Below the pieces are notes generated by a model. It was not told where the DNA came from, made no database searches, and was given only the letters and a program-made list of their open reading frames with translations. Both the position numbers and the translations under genes were made by a program. From an uncultured Sulfurovum sp. (GTDB lineage Bacteria > Campylobacterota > Campylobacteria > Campylobacterales > Sulfurovaceae), in the NCBI GenBank assembly GCA_902727915.1, contig CACVAU010000069.1, positions 22,414 to 86,413 of the forward strand: 64,000 nt of DNA, given 5' to 3'. Each line of letters begins with the position of its first letter. Positions within the stretch are counted from its first letter, which is position 1. Below, piece after piece: positions 26,534 to 37,300 of the stretch.

Positions 26534-29530
26534 ATGAGACAATCTGATGTTTATGAATATCTTCAGAATGAAGATATTCAAGCTAAAAATAAGATGCTTT
26601 TTATTTGTAAAAATGATAAAGATGCACAAAGAACTTCTGACACTGCTACCCTTCTAAATTATGAATCCTTTGTATTACCAGATTTACGACTGAGTGAAGG
26701 TGATGACCTCCGTTCTTTTCAAGTAGAATTTCATGAACTCATTGAAGCTTTACATGCTTATTTTTCTTGCCAAGAAAAAAAGCTTTTAATTTCGCCTTTA
26801 CGAACACTGCTTCTTCCTTTGCCTAAAAAAGAGTACTTTAAAACTTTTGAAATTGAATTTGCTTCGACGTTAAATTTAAATGCATTAAAAAACAAACTTT
26901 ATTATTGGGGTTATCATTTTGTAGACATTGTCACCCAAAAAGGAGAAGTCTCTTTTCGTGGAGATATTTTAGATATTTATCCTTTAGGAGGAGACAGAGC
27001 TTATAGACTTTCTTTGTTTGATGAGGATGTTGAAAGCATCCGAACCTTTTCGGTTGATTCTCAAAAAAGTGATCAAGAAGAGCTAGAATCTATTCAAGTT
27101 ATTCCAGCACTTTTAGGCTTTGAAGAAGAGGAATACAATGCTTTAAAAGTACGTGTAGAAAAAAGTTCATTGGACTCTTTTGTAAAAGACATTGACTCTC
27201 TAGGCTTTTGGTATTTAGATGATTTTGCTGAAAATTATGCAGAGAGTTTTGAGACGCTACTTCTTTCAAATATGAGTGAGGAATTAGAAGAGGTTTACTC
27301 TTTAGATACACCGTTAATTCATAAAGAATCATTTAAACTACCAATCATTCCAAGAGCTACTAAAGTACGTGAATTGGAAGTCATAAAACCCAATGCCATT
27401 TTGGACTCTAACAAACACAAGCGTATTACCATTATTGCTAAAAATGAATCCATTGTAAGAAGTTCAGACCTCAATTCTTTTGAAAATATTCAATTCGTTT
27501 ATGAAGACATTATTGTTAATCTAATTTCAGAAGAAGAAGTGATTATCTCACTTAATAAGCCTGTTAAGCGTAAAAGGGTTAAAAAAGCATCTATTATACT
27601 AGATGAGTTAAAATTAGGTGATTACATTGTTCATGAAAATCATGGAGTAGGGCTTTTTAAAGGGGTTGAAAAACGGGTAGTTTTAGGGGCAACACGTGAA
27701 TTTGTATTGATTCATTATCAAAATGAAGATGCGCTTTTAATTCCTGTTGAGAACTTAAATACCATTGACCGTTTTGTGGCTGACTCAGGTTCATTACCTG
27801 TACTTGATAGAATGGGAAAAGCAAGTTTCAAAAAGTTAAAAGGTAAAGTAAAAGAGAAACTCTTTGCCATTGCTGCTGAACTCATTAATCTTTCAGCTCA
27901 ACGTCACTTAAAAAAAGGAATTCTCTTCAAACGTGATGACCTTGACCATGAACTCTTTATGGCAGATGCTGGGTTCATTCATACGGAAGACCAAAGAGAA
28001 GCTATTAAGTCCATGATGTCTGAGATGAACGAAGGTCGTATGATGGATAGACTTCTTTCGGCTGATGTTGGTTTTGGTAAAACAGAAGTTGCTATGAATG
28101 GAATGTACATGGCATGGAAAAATGGTTACCAATCAGCTATGGTTGCACCAACCACTTTACTCTCTTCACAACATTTTAAAAGCATGAAAGAGCGTTTTGC
28201 AAAGTATGACATTAAGATAGGAAAACTAGACAGGTACACCACAGGTAAAGAGAAAAAAGCTTTACTTGAAGCCTTGGAAGATGGACGAGTAGACATGGTT
28301 GTGGGAACCCATGCATTATTGAAAGCTAAGTTCAAAAATCTAGCATTTATCATCATCGATGAAGAGCATAAGTTTGGGGTGAAGCAGAAAGAAGCACTAA
28401 AAGAGATAGCCATTGATGTGCATTTACTCTCTATGTCTGCAACCCCAATTCCTCGTTCACTTAATATGGCAATGTCTCAGGTCAAAACTTTTTCAGAGAT
28501 TTTAACCCCACCTGTTGAGCGTCAAGGAGTAAGAACTTTTGTGAAGTCTTATGATGAAAAAATCATTAAAGAAGCCATCACCAGAGAAATGCGAAGAGGA
28601 GGGCAGATATTTTACGTCTTTAACTCCATCGCACAGATTGAAGAGAAGAAAAAAGTACTGCTTGAACTGATGCCAAAACTTCGTGTGGCTGTACTACACT
28701 CTAAAGTCTCAGCAGTACAAACAGAAAAAGACATGGAACTTTTTGAAGCTGGTGAGTATGATGTAATGCTTTCAACTTCTATAGTTGAGTCAGGTATTCA
28801 CATGCCTCATGCCAACACCATGATAGTCGATGGAGCAAACAACTTTGGAATCGCCGATTTACACCAACTAAGAGGGCGTGTAGGACGTGGAGGTGTTGAG
28901 GGTTACTGTTATTTCATGGTGGAAGATAAAGACAGACTTTCTGACAATGCCAAGAAAAGACTTTTAGCTTTAGAGTCACACTCCGACTTAGGTTCAGGTG
29001 CTGTTCTTGCTTTCCATGACTTAGAAATTCGTGGTGGTGGAAATATCATTGGAGAAGCTCAGTCTGGACACATAAAACAGATAGGCTATTCACTTTACTT
29101 ACGTATGCTTGAAGACGCTATTAAAGAGTTAAGTGGAACAGTTGAAGAAGAGGAAGTGACGGTCGACATTAAGTTGACCATTGATGCTTATTTAAATGAA
29201 GAACTCATAGAGGAAGACCGACTAAGACTAGAACTTTACCGTAGGCTTTCACAATGTACCTCTACAGGTGAAGTCCATGAGATAGAAATAGAGATAGCCG
29301 ATAGATTTGGAAAACTAGATACGATTTCAAGACAGTTTATTGATGTGATGGTCATGAAAGTATTGGCTAAAGAGAAAAAAGTTTCTAAAGTAGCCAATGC
29401 AGGGGAAAAAGTGTTTATAGAATTTGTTGATGAATCTAAAGAACGTCTGTTCTTGAAGGCAAACTCAAAAGACGATGATGATTTGATTGCTTGTGCTATG
29501 GCTTATTTGAAAGGGAAAGTTGTCACTTGA
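26534..29530 (+). CDS. mfd: Transcription-repair coupling factor
   Basis: A 998-residue DNA translocase that removes stalled RNA polymerase and recruits UvrA. In order: UvrB-homology N-terminus, a CarD-like RNAP-interaction domain (LGDYIVHENHGVGLFKGVEK at about 357-376), RecG-type helicase motifs with Walker A (DVGFGKTEVA), DEEH box (IIDEEHKFGV) and SATPIPRSL, then the C-terminal TRCF domain. It is shorter than E. coli Mfd (1148) but normal for Campylobacterota. Its stop lies only 8 bases before the next gene start. Confidence 0.97.
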   Translation: MRQSDVYEYLQNEDIQAKNKMLFICKNDKDAQRTSDTATLLNYESFVLPDLRLSEGDDLRSFQVEFHELIEALHAYFSCQEKKLLISPLRTLLLPLPKKEYFKTFEIEFASTLNLNALKNKLYYWGYHFVDIVTQKGEVSFRGDILDIYPLGGDRAYRLSLFDEDVESIRTFSVDSQKSDQEELESIQVIPALLGFEEEEYNALKVRVEKSSLDSFVKDIDSLGFWYLDDFAENYAESFETLLLSNMSEELEEVYSLDTPLIHKESFKLPIIPRATKVRELEVIKPNAILDSNKHKRITIIAKNESIVRSSDLNSFENIQFVYEDIIVNLISEEEVIISLNKPVKRKRVKKASIILDELKLGDYIVHENHGVGLFKGVEKRVVLGATREFVLIHYQNEDALLIPVENLNTIDRFVADSGSLPVLDRMGKASFKKLKGKVKEKLFAIAAELINLSAQRHLKKGILFKRDDLDHELFMADAGFIHTEDQREAIKSMMSEMNEGRMMDRLLSADVGFGKTEVAMNGMYMAWKNGYQSAMVAPTTLLSSQHFKSMKERFAKYDIKIGKLDRYTTGKEKKALLEALEDGRVDMVVGTHALLKAKFKNLAFIIIDEEHKFGVKQKEALKEIAIDVHLLSMSATPIPRSLNMAMSQVKTFSEILTPPVERQGVRTFVKSYDEKIIKEAITREMRRGGQIFYVFNSIAQIEEKKKVLLELMPKLRVAVLHSKVSAVQTEKDMELFEAGEYDVMLSTSIVESGIHMPHANTMIVDGANNFGIADLHQLRGRVGRGGVEGYCYFMVEDKDRLSDNAKKRLLALESHSDLGSGAVLAFHDLEIRGGGNIIGEAQSGHIKQIGYSLYLRMLEDAIKELSGTVEEEEVTVDIKLTIDAYLNEELIEEDRLRLELYRRLSQCTSTGEVHEIEIEIADRFGKLDTISRQFIDVMVMKVLAKEKKVSKVANAGEKVFIEFVDESKERLFLKANSKDDDDLIACAMAYLKGKVVT

Positions 29531-29538
29531 AATCAGTT

Positions 29539-32500
29539 ATGATAAATAGGGCATCAGATTTAGAAAAAAAGTTATCTTTATATTCTCATGACTATTCAAA
29601 CTTTGAGGTGTATTTATTTAATGATGAAAAGTATAAATATATAGCAGATTTACTTTATAAGGATAATATCACAGAGGTAAGCATAAAAGAGTTTAACAAG
29701 AAATTTAATGAAAAAGTTGAAATTGAAAAAGGTAAGTTAAGATATTCAGCAAAGAATCTTAGTAATTTTTCAAGTGAATTATTTAAACTCTTATATCTCA
29801 AAAATAAAGAAAACTCTTTTGAAAACTTTATCAAGTTAATAGAAGAGAAACTTGTTTGTTTTAGCTATGATTATTGGTTTCAATTGAGTTTTGAGTACTC
29901 CTATGTTGAAGAATACTTTTTAGAAAAAGCTAGAGATTATATTATAAGTAATTTGGCTCAAAAAGAAGATTGGATAAAAGATATAAAAAGTAGGGCTTTA
30001 AATCCATATTATAGTCCTACAGGATATATCGATGTTAGTAAAGTCCCTGACAGTTTTGAGAATAAATTTGACTTATATGATTGGTCTAAACGGGATCATA
30101 ATCCTGAATCTTTTATAGGGCTAGGAAAGCCATTAGTTAGGTCTCTTCTGCATAACCTAATAAAAAAGGAGAACTCAACCTTACATTATCATAGTCATTT
30201 TTTTCATGTTATGAAAATACTTGATGCTTGTAGTGATGATTACGTCACACTTGGTCAACTCTTAACTTCCTCAAATATTAAGTTAAACACTTATTTTCTA
30301 ACACAACGAAAGTATATTGTTTATGGATTTTTAAATTTATATCATTATAAGTCAGCACCACGTGTATCAGATGATGATATTGACTATGGGGAACATTGGA
30401 ACAAGATGATCTCTACACAGTTGATTAATTTGTTATTTGAACATTTTAAAGACTATCATTATGTTCAAGAGAGTTCTAAAGTTGTTTTTCAGATACTTAA
30501 CTACATTATAAAAAAGCATCTTCATCAAATGAACAATCATTATCATAGCAAGGCAAATTATATTTTAGATTTATTGTTGGTTAAGATTTCAAGCTTAGAA
30601 ATTAATATTTTAGGAAGGAGAAAAGAGTTTTTATTTGATTTAATTGTTGATGATTTAGTAGAATATCAAATTGTAGAATTGGAAAAACAAGAACGCTTTA
30701 AGGAAGAAAACTATTTTTTATTGTCTTGGTTATTAGAACAAATAGTAGGTAAGGCTAAAGTGACAAACAAGCAATATCTTGAGATAGTTGAAAAAATCAG
30801 TAATGTTTTTGTGAGAGATATTGAAAAAGCGTTTATTGATGCTATAGTGAATGATTCTTTGTATATTCATGATGAGGTCTTAGAGAAACTTAATTTTGGT
30901 TTGATTTATGAAGTTTCATTGCATAAAGATAGATGGTTAAACTTATTAGATATTACAGATATGCAAAAACAAATGAGTAATCAGTCTAGTTTTATATTGC
31001 GAGAAGTCTCAGGGTTATTTTTTAAAATTTTACTTAAAATATTTTCGACTAATAATTACAAGAAGATTGAAAGCCTTATACATGAGTTAGCATTTAAATT
31101 AGGTATTCATGAAAAGTATGGAATATTTACATTCCGTGAAGACTCTGTTATTCATCTATATTTGGAGCAAGTAAATTCTTTTTCGGATAAATATTTTGAA
31201 GATTTTTTAACAGAGTTTGTTAAAAAAGAAGATATTAAAAATGTTTTATTGCTTTACCAATATACTTTATCTTCTCATCGAAAAAATATGATTGAGGATA
31301 AGTTGAGTATATTACTTGATAAAGAGTGTAAACTTTCTTCTTTTAAAACTATGGAAGAAATTATTCAAATGGCTAGTAATAATGGTTTTGATGGTATTAA
31401 GAATAAATTTTTGAATATTTACAAAAATGATGTTTATGTTAAGGGTTATATTAAGAGAAAAGATGAATTGGCTGAAATTGTTTATCGTAATGAACTAATA
31501 GATATTTATGATGATAAACAGTTATCCGAAACTGAAAAAATAGAAAAATTAAATCAGACCAAAAATCCTTTTGAACGAAATATGCATCATCTTTATAAAA
31601 AGTGTGAAGAGTTTAGTATATTTATTCGAGCTATTATATTTTATGATGAAAATGCTGATAAAACATATAGAAGATTGAATGAACTTTTAGAGAAAAGAGT
31701 TGATACACTTTATTTATATAATATGTTGAGTGCATATTTTAAAATGTATGAAAATGATACATACAAAAAAGAAAAATTTACATATATTTTAAAGAGATAT
31801 AAGGAATTATCTCAAAAAGCTCCTCATCATAAAAAAGAGCTATTTGCCTATCAGATGCTATTGTATGGATATACCATAACGAATAATATAAAAGAGTTTT
31901 ATAAACTATGGGAAGAGATGCCTAAGATATTTCAATATGATTTGAATATTGTTGTTAATAGGTCTGAGTTCCTAGAGAATAATGCTCAAAAAGTTGAAGC
32001 TATTGCGTATGTTAAAGAAGTTAAAGAGTTTCATAAAGAATTAAGTGATGAAGATGAAAAAAGCTTAGAAAAACTTTTAGCTGATTTACATTCAGGTGTT
32101 AAGCATGAGGTAGAACATAAACTTCAAGCTAGAGTTGATTTAAATACTTATAAGTTTACATTGAAAGATGCCAAAGAGTCTTGGCTTCAAATAAAAAATA
32201 TGTCGAATGAAGAGCATAGTGAAATTTTTTCTAATGTCAATACTCCAAATGAATTTATTAGAGATATTATGTTAAATATTTCAGAAGAGTTGTTAAATAG
32301 AAAAATAAATATACAACGTCAGAAAGAAGATACAACTATTGAAGTAGAAGATATTATCAATGATTGGGTTACCTCGTTGTTAGGACAAAGAATGTCTTAC
32401 TTAGGTTGGAAAGTAAAAGACCAAGTACGTGGTGGTGTATCTGCTAGTAGGAATGGAGTGGGTGAAAAAGATTTAGAAGTCTTTAGTCATAGAGGTGATA

Positions 32501-32835
32501 AACTATTGTTATTTGAGGCTTTTAGATTGTTTTCTAGGAATACAACTGATATTAGTAGTCATATGAATAAAATATCAGGTTACAATGCAACAGGTTGTCA
32601 AACTTTAGTGATTATGGTGTATACATACGTTAACAACTTTTCTAATTTATGTGAAAAATATATAGAATATTTGATAGGTTTAGAATATGATGGTTTTGAT
32701 AGACTAAGCCAAATAAAAGAGCATACTTTTAAAGAAGAAAGAACTTCAAGTACAAATATTATGCTTTATAGTGAAGATAGATTTAAAAATGAGAAAAAAA
32801 TTAAAATTTATCATTATCTTTTGGATTTTACTTAA
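29539..32835 (+). CDS. Large protein of unknown function with PD-(D/E)XK-like C-terminus
   Basis: A 1,098-residue, lysine/asparagine-rich protein with no family that I recognise. The first 950 residues are almost wholly helical-looking, with TPR-like helix pairs around residues 700-880 and no P-loop, signal peptide or membrane helix. The C-terminus has a restriction-endonuclease-like pattern: a helix (EDIINDWVTSLLGQRMSYLG), GEKDLEVFS with Asp978, and LLLFEAFRLF with Glu993, 15 residues apart, then a helix and a hydrophobic strand (CQTLVIMVYTYV). The final Lys of ExK is replaced (EAF, with Arg one residue on). I chose ATG 29539; TTG 29527 would overlap mfd by four bases. Its stop overlaps the VanW start (TAATG). 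A defence effector is possible but unproven. Confidence 0.6.
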   Translation: MINRASDLEKKLSLYSHDYSNFEVYLFNDEKYKYIADLLYKDNITEVSIKEFNKKFNEKVEIEKGKLRYSAKNLSNFSSELFKLLYLKNKENSFENFIKLIEEKLVCFSYDYWFQLSFEYSYVEEYFLEKARDYIISNLAQKEDWIKDIKSRALNPYYSPTGYIDVSKVPDSFENKFDLYDWSKRDHNPESFIGLGKPLVRSLLHNLIKKENSTLHYHSHFFHVMKILDACSDDYVTLGQLLTSSNIKLNTYFLTQRKYIVYGFLNLYHYKSAPRVSDDDIDYGEHWNKMISTQLINLLFEHFKDYHYVQESSKVVFQILNYIIKKHLHQMNNHYHSKANYILDLLLVKISSLEINILGRRKEFLFDLIVDDLVEYQIVELEKQERFKEENYFLLSWLLEQIVGKAKVTNKQYLEIVEKISNVFVRDIEKAFIDAIVNDSLYIHDEVLEKLNFGLIYEVSLHKDRWLNLLDITDMQKQMSNQSSFILREVSGLFFKILLKIFSTNNYKKIESLIHELAFKLGIHEKYGIFTFREDSVIHLYLEQVNSFSDKYFEDFLTEFVKKEDIKNVLLLYQYTLSSHRKNMIEDKLSILLDKECKLSSFKTMEEIIQMASNNGFDGIKNKFLNIYKNDVYVKGYIKRKDELAEIVYRNELIDIYDDKQLSETEKIEKLNQTKNPFERNMHHLYKKCEEFSIFIRAIIFYDENADKTYRRLNELLEKRVDTLYLYNMLSAYFKMYENDTYKKEKFTYILKRYKELSQKAPHHKKELFAYQMLLYGYTITNNIKEFYKLWEEMPKIFQYDLNIVVNRSEFLENNAQKVEAIAYVKEVKEFHKELSDEDEKSLEKLLADLHSGVKHEVEHKLQARVDLNTYKFTLKDAKESWLQIKNMSNEEHSEIFSNVNTPNEFIRDIMLNISEELLNRKINIQRQKEDTTIEVEDIINDWVTSLLGQRMSYLGWKVKDQVRGGVSASRNGVGEKDLEVFSHRGDKLLLFEAFRLFSRNTTDISSHMNKISGYNATGCQTLVIMVYTYVNNFSNLCEKYIEYLIGLEYDGFDRLSQIKEHTFKEERTSSTNIMLYSEDRFKNEKKIKIYHYLLDFT

Positions 32836-33668
32836 TGCTAAAACGACCTAAATTCCTCAAAAAATCCTTAGCAAGTTATCATCCTTGGCTTTATCATTTG
32901 ATAGTTTTTATCAAAAGGATTGAACGTCATATAGAATGGCAATTTGATGGGCGAAATTATGTAAAAAACTTTCAACAAGAAGTTTTAGCATTCCGTGTTA
33001 AAAAGCATCAAAGTGTCCTCATACGAAATTATTCAAATAACGCTGATATGCAACTTCAGTATAATAAAGTAGACAATTTAAAGTTAGTCATAGAGGCTTT
33101 AGATGGTATAATCATTAAGCCAAATGAAACTTTTTCTTTTTATAAAGTACTTGGAAAACCAACAATAAAAAGAGGTTTTAAAAAAGGTATGGAACTTTCT
33201 CGTGGAAAAGCAAGAGCAGGGGTTGGTGGAGGTATTTGTCAGTCTTCCAATCTTATTTATTGGTTAGCATTACATTCTCCTTTAGAAATTGTAGAACGTC
33301 ATCATCACTCTTTTGACCCCTTTCCTGATACAGGGCGTGTTTTACCTTTTGCTTCAGGTGCTACGGTGATGTATAATTATCGAGATTTACGTTTTTACAA
33401 TCCAACAGAACAAACATTTCAATTACGACTTTGGTTAGATGACAAATGTTTAAATGGTGAGCTAAGAAGAGATGTTGAGATGGATTTAAAATATCATGTT
33501 TATGAAAAAGAACATTGTTTTGAGAAAAAAGAAGGGCAATACTTCAGAACCAATGAACTTTGGAGAGAAGTGAAAAGTAAGGGACGAGAAGTAGTACATT
33601 TAGAACAAGAGTTTCTGGTTAAGAACTATGCTGAAGTTAAGTATGTTCCAGAAGAATTTCAAGAATAA
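32835..33668 (+). CDS. VanW family protein
   Basis: A 277-residue protein with the VanW domain: FSFYKVLGKPTIKRGFKKGM, then GVGGGICQSSNLIYWLALHS, ERHHHSFDPFPDTGRVLPF and FYNPTEQTFQL. The domain is known from vancomycin-resistance clusters and from YoaR-like proteins. Its biochemical function is unknown; the conserved Cys and His residues suggest a catalytic or metal site. No signal peptide is clear, as the N-terminus is basic. It starts one base inside the stop of the large upstream gene. Confidence 0.85.
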   Translation: MLKRPKFLKKSLASYHPWLYHLIVFIKRIERHIEWQFDGRNYVKNFQQEVLAFRVKKHQSVLIRNYSNNADMQLQYNKVDNLKLVIEALDGIIIKPNETFSFYKVLGKPTIKRGFKKGMELSRGKARAGVGGGICQSSNLIYWLALHSPLEIVERHHHSFDPFPDTGRVLPFASGATVMYNYRDLRFYNPTEQTFQLRLWLDDKCLNGELRRDVEMDLKYHVYEKEHCFEKKEGQYFRTNELWREVKSKGREVVHLEQEFLVKNYAEVKYVPEEFQE

Positions 33669-33678
33669 AAGGAAAAAA

Positions 33679-34362
33679 ATGAAAACATTAATGACATTTA
33701 TAGTTATGAGTTTAACAACACTTATGGCAGACAATCTACTAAAAGCAGGTAGTTACTCATGGCAGAAAGGAGGAGCAACAGCTTCTTTAACAGTAAAGAA
33801 AGACAAAGCAAATGGTTATGGAATTGAGGGAGATGCGCTTTATGGTATGTCACGAAAATATGGACCTAGCTTAGGTGATTTTAGTTTTACAGGTTTTATG
33901 AAGAATGGTAAATTAGTCTATACCGAAGGAAAAGGTCGAGACAAATATACCTTAATTCTTAAAGTAAGAGAAGATGGTAGTTTTGATGTTAATGAAACAG
34001 GCTTGGCACCCTTTGGACATAATGTGAGGTTTACAGGTCATTTTACTTCTGATGATAAACCAAGTTTCTCTTGTTCTAAAGCTCGAACCTTTACAGAAAA
34101 AGCAATTTGTGATAATAAGGGGTTAGCACGACTCGATAGGAAAATGGCAAGAGCTTACAGTCTGTTAAAAAGTGGATTTTTTTATAAAGAGAATGCTGAA
34201 ACTAAAATCAATGCTCTTACAAAAGAACAAAGAGCATGGGGGAAACAGCGTAACACTTGTGCAAAAAAGAAAGCTTATTTAAGTTGTTATGAACGTTCAT
34301 ATTTTCAGAGGATTAAGATTCTAAATCAAGGTTTTGAAGGATTGTGGAATTATGATAACTAA
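33679..34362 (+). CDS. Exported LprI-like (DUF1311) protein
   Basis: A 227-residue protein with a signal peptide (MKTLMTFIVMSLTTLMA). The C-terminal half is an LprI/DUF1311 lysozyme-inhibitor-type domain with paired cysteines: FSCSKARTFTEKAICDN, ARLDRKMARAYS and EQRAWGKQRNTCAKK, ending with SCYERSYFQRI. The N-terminal half (about residues 20-120) is a separate beta-rich region. ATG 33679 is chosen because AAAGGA lies just upstream and the signal peptide then starts cleanly. Its stop is inside the start of the ankyrin gene. Confidence 0.8.
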   Translation: MKTLMTFIVMSLTTLMADNLLKAGSYSWQKGGATASLTVKKDKANGYGIEGDALYGMSRKYGPSLGDFSFTGFMKNGKLVYTEGKGRDKYTLILKVREDGSFDVNETGLAPFGHNVRFTGHFTSDDKPSFSCSKARTFTEKAICDNKGLARLDRKMARAYSLLKSGFFYKENAETKINALTKEQRAWGKQRNTCAKKKAYLSCYERSYFQRIKILNQGFEGLWNYDN

Positions 34363-37300
34363 GAGTAGGGTACAAAAGATTATCCTTACACTCACTTTAG
34401 TTTTATTTTTTGGCGATTTATTACAGGCAGAAGTGAAAGAAGTAGAGCATAAAACATCAATCCTTTATGAAAAAATTTTAAAAGTTAAACGTTCTAAAGG
34501 CATAGCTGAATTAAAACAACATATTCATTCTGCAACCTTTGAAGAGTTAGATGAAGGCATTAATCTATCTGTTCGAGGAGAGAAAAGAAGATACTCACTT
34601 ATAAATTTTCTTATTTTAAAGAAACCTTATTTACTTAAGAAGATACTCCCTTTACTAGTAGAAAAGGGTGTAAGCCTCAACAGTACAGTAAAACATAAAG
34701 TTAGTCCCTTAGAACTAGCGATACGAAGAAATCGCTTAGAGATAGTAGAACTCTTATTGAAAGAAGGAGCTTCTTATAATATTATTGTTGATCGAGTACC
34801 TTTGTTTTACATGGCGTTACAAAGTTATAATAATGATTTGAAAAATTTACTCTTATCTTATAAACCCAAGTTAATTTATACTGAAGAGATGAAAAAAAGA
34901 GGTCGGAGTTATTTAACTTGGGCATTAGTAGGAGATAACCTTTCGCCTGTTCTTGTCAAGTATTTGTTAGAACAAGGTGAAGATATAAATAAAGTACATC
35001 TAAATGGTTATGAAAAGGACACACCTTATTCTAGATTTTTAAAAAAATATACGATTAATAGACATACTAAAAATAGGGTTAAAGCACAAAAGCAGTTAGA
35101 GGTCTTAAACCTTTTATTAGATACTGGCGTTGAGCCATTTTTTGATGGCAATAGTGGGTGTGTAACGCCGTTAAGCGTTATTCATAATGATGTAGTAACT
35201 TTGAGAAAACTTTTAAATAAAGGTTTAAATCCAAATACCATTGGGTGTAATAGAGGAACTTATTTAGCTGTACCAGTGATGTTAGGAGAACTGGAAGTAT
35301 TTAAAGTCATGATGAAAGAAGATGGTGACTTGTATGCTTTAGGAATCTATGGAACTCAGAATATACTTGGACAAATAGTGAGTACAAGTAAAGCAGGAGA
35401 TATTTTAGAATGGCTGGTTAAAAATAAAAAAGAAGTTTTTGAAAATTTAAGTGAAGAGGTAGCAGGAAAATATGTTAATTCTTTAGTCCATGCGCATAAA
35501 GATGGTAGCTTTTACAATCTCGTAGACACTTTGTTAAAATTTTCGAGTGACTATCAAAAATCAATCAATCACTTGTTAGTTGTGGCAATAAGAAGTAATA
35601 AGTTACAAACAGCGAATCATTTAAAAGGTTTAGGAGCAAAGATATTAGTTGCTGATTCTCAAAAATATTGGGAGTCAGAACGTTATTGGGATGACCACAG
35701 TGCTAAGAATACGCGTAAGAAACATTTTGAGGTAATTAGTACTAAAATAGACTGGCTTTTAAAAGAGAATGTTAGTCCTTTTTTAGGGGAGAAAGCTGTA
35801 ACTAAGATTATAAATTTTAGTGAGCTTACACTTGAACAGTTTCATGCTATTTTTCAGTTATATCCTAAAAAATTAGCTAAAAAAGAGATATTAGATGAAG
35901 TATTTATTACACTACTTGAAAATTTGGATTTTAGAGATAAGTTAGTACTGAATGAAGAAAAGTTACTTTTATTACTTGAATATGGATTAGTGTTAGAGGA
36001 TGTAAAGACCAGCAAAAATACGTTATATATGCCTTTTAAAATGAAGTATTACATGGAACATAACCGTAACATAGAACTTTTATGGCTTTTGAAAAATGGG
36101 GCAAGAGTTTGCAAAGAGAATCAAGCAGATTATATTAAATCGGTCTATATGAGAGCTTTAATTGATAGAGCTGGTAGTGATGTTGAAAAAATTGATTTTT
36201 ATCCTCAAAATGAGAGAGAAAGTCATGCCCTAGATAAGGTGGGTGCCTATTCTTATAAAGATAAATGGTATGTAAAACATAAGAATCTTTTTCAAAATAA
36301 TAAATTTAAAGGAGCATCTAATCTGATAAGTGATGATAAAGCTGTTGAAGATGCTTACAATAAAAATGATTGGGATAAATTGTATTTGCTTATGCATGAA
36401 GGAGGACATGCTTTTGATAAATACCTGTGGTTAAAGGCAAAAGACCATAGCCAATACAATGGGTTAACCTCTATAATATTGCAAGGAAAAGTAGAAATAT
36501 TGAAATGGCTTATTGACAATAAAGTACCAATAGATGCTAGATTTTCCGAGCGTACGCCTCTCATAGTTGCTGTAAAAAAAGAGAGTATAGAGATGATAGA
36601 TTTATTGATAAAAGCTGGAGCAAATTCTGAGTATGTGAATCAGATGCATTTTAAAGAAGAGAGTGCCATTTCACTTTCTCAAAAAAGTAAAAACCCTAAA
36701 ATTCAAGTCTATTTTTCTGATAAAATTTCTAAAGATACTTTTTCAGTTAAAGCTTTAAATGATGCAATATATGATGATGATTTACCTTTAGTAAAGAAAA
36801 TACTTTCGTCAGGAATTAATCCAAATATGAATTCTGATGGTCCACTTCCTCTTGCCATAGCCATTCGTGTAGAGAGGCTTGAAATATTGGACTATATGTT
36901 AGGGCATGGTGTAGATGTGAATGATAGTTCAAGATCTACTACTAACGCACTCATAGACACTAGTGCTTCACAGAAAGATCCTGAGCTGATGCATTGTGTG
37001 TTAAAACATGGTGCAAGGGTAAATTTTTCTAATCATAAATATAATGCTTTAAAAAGTTTGTTTGGGGCTAGTGGGAAACACTGGCAAGAAAAAGTAAAGC
37101 TTTTAGTTGATTATAATACCTCATTAACAACCGTTTTTAATGAAGCTGGACAACTTGTGATTCATGCTGTTATGCAACATGCCCAAGAGGATTTAATTTA
37201 TTATATTATTGATAAAATGCTGAAAGATGGAGACAGTAAAGCTTTGTTTAGAGCAGATAATTATGGTCAAACCATTTTGCATTATGCTGTAGCTTATCAA

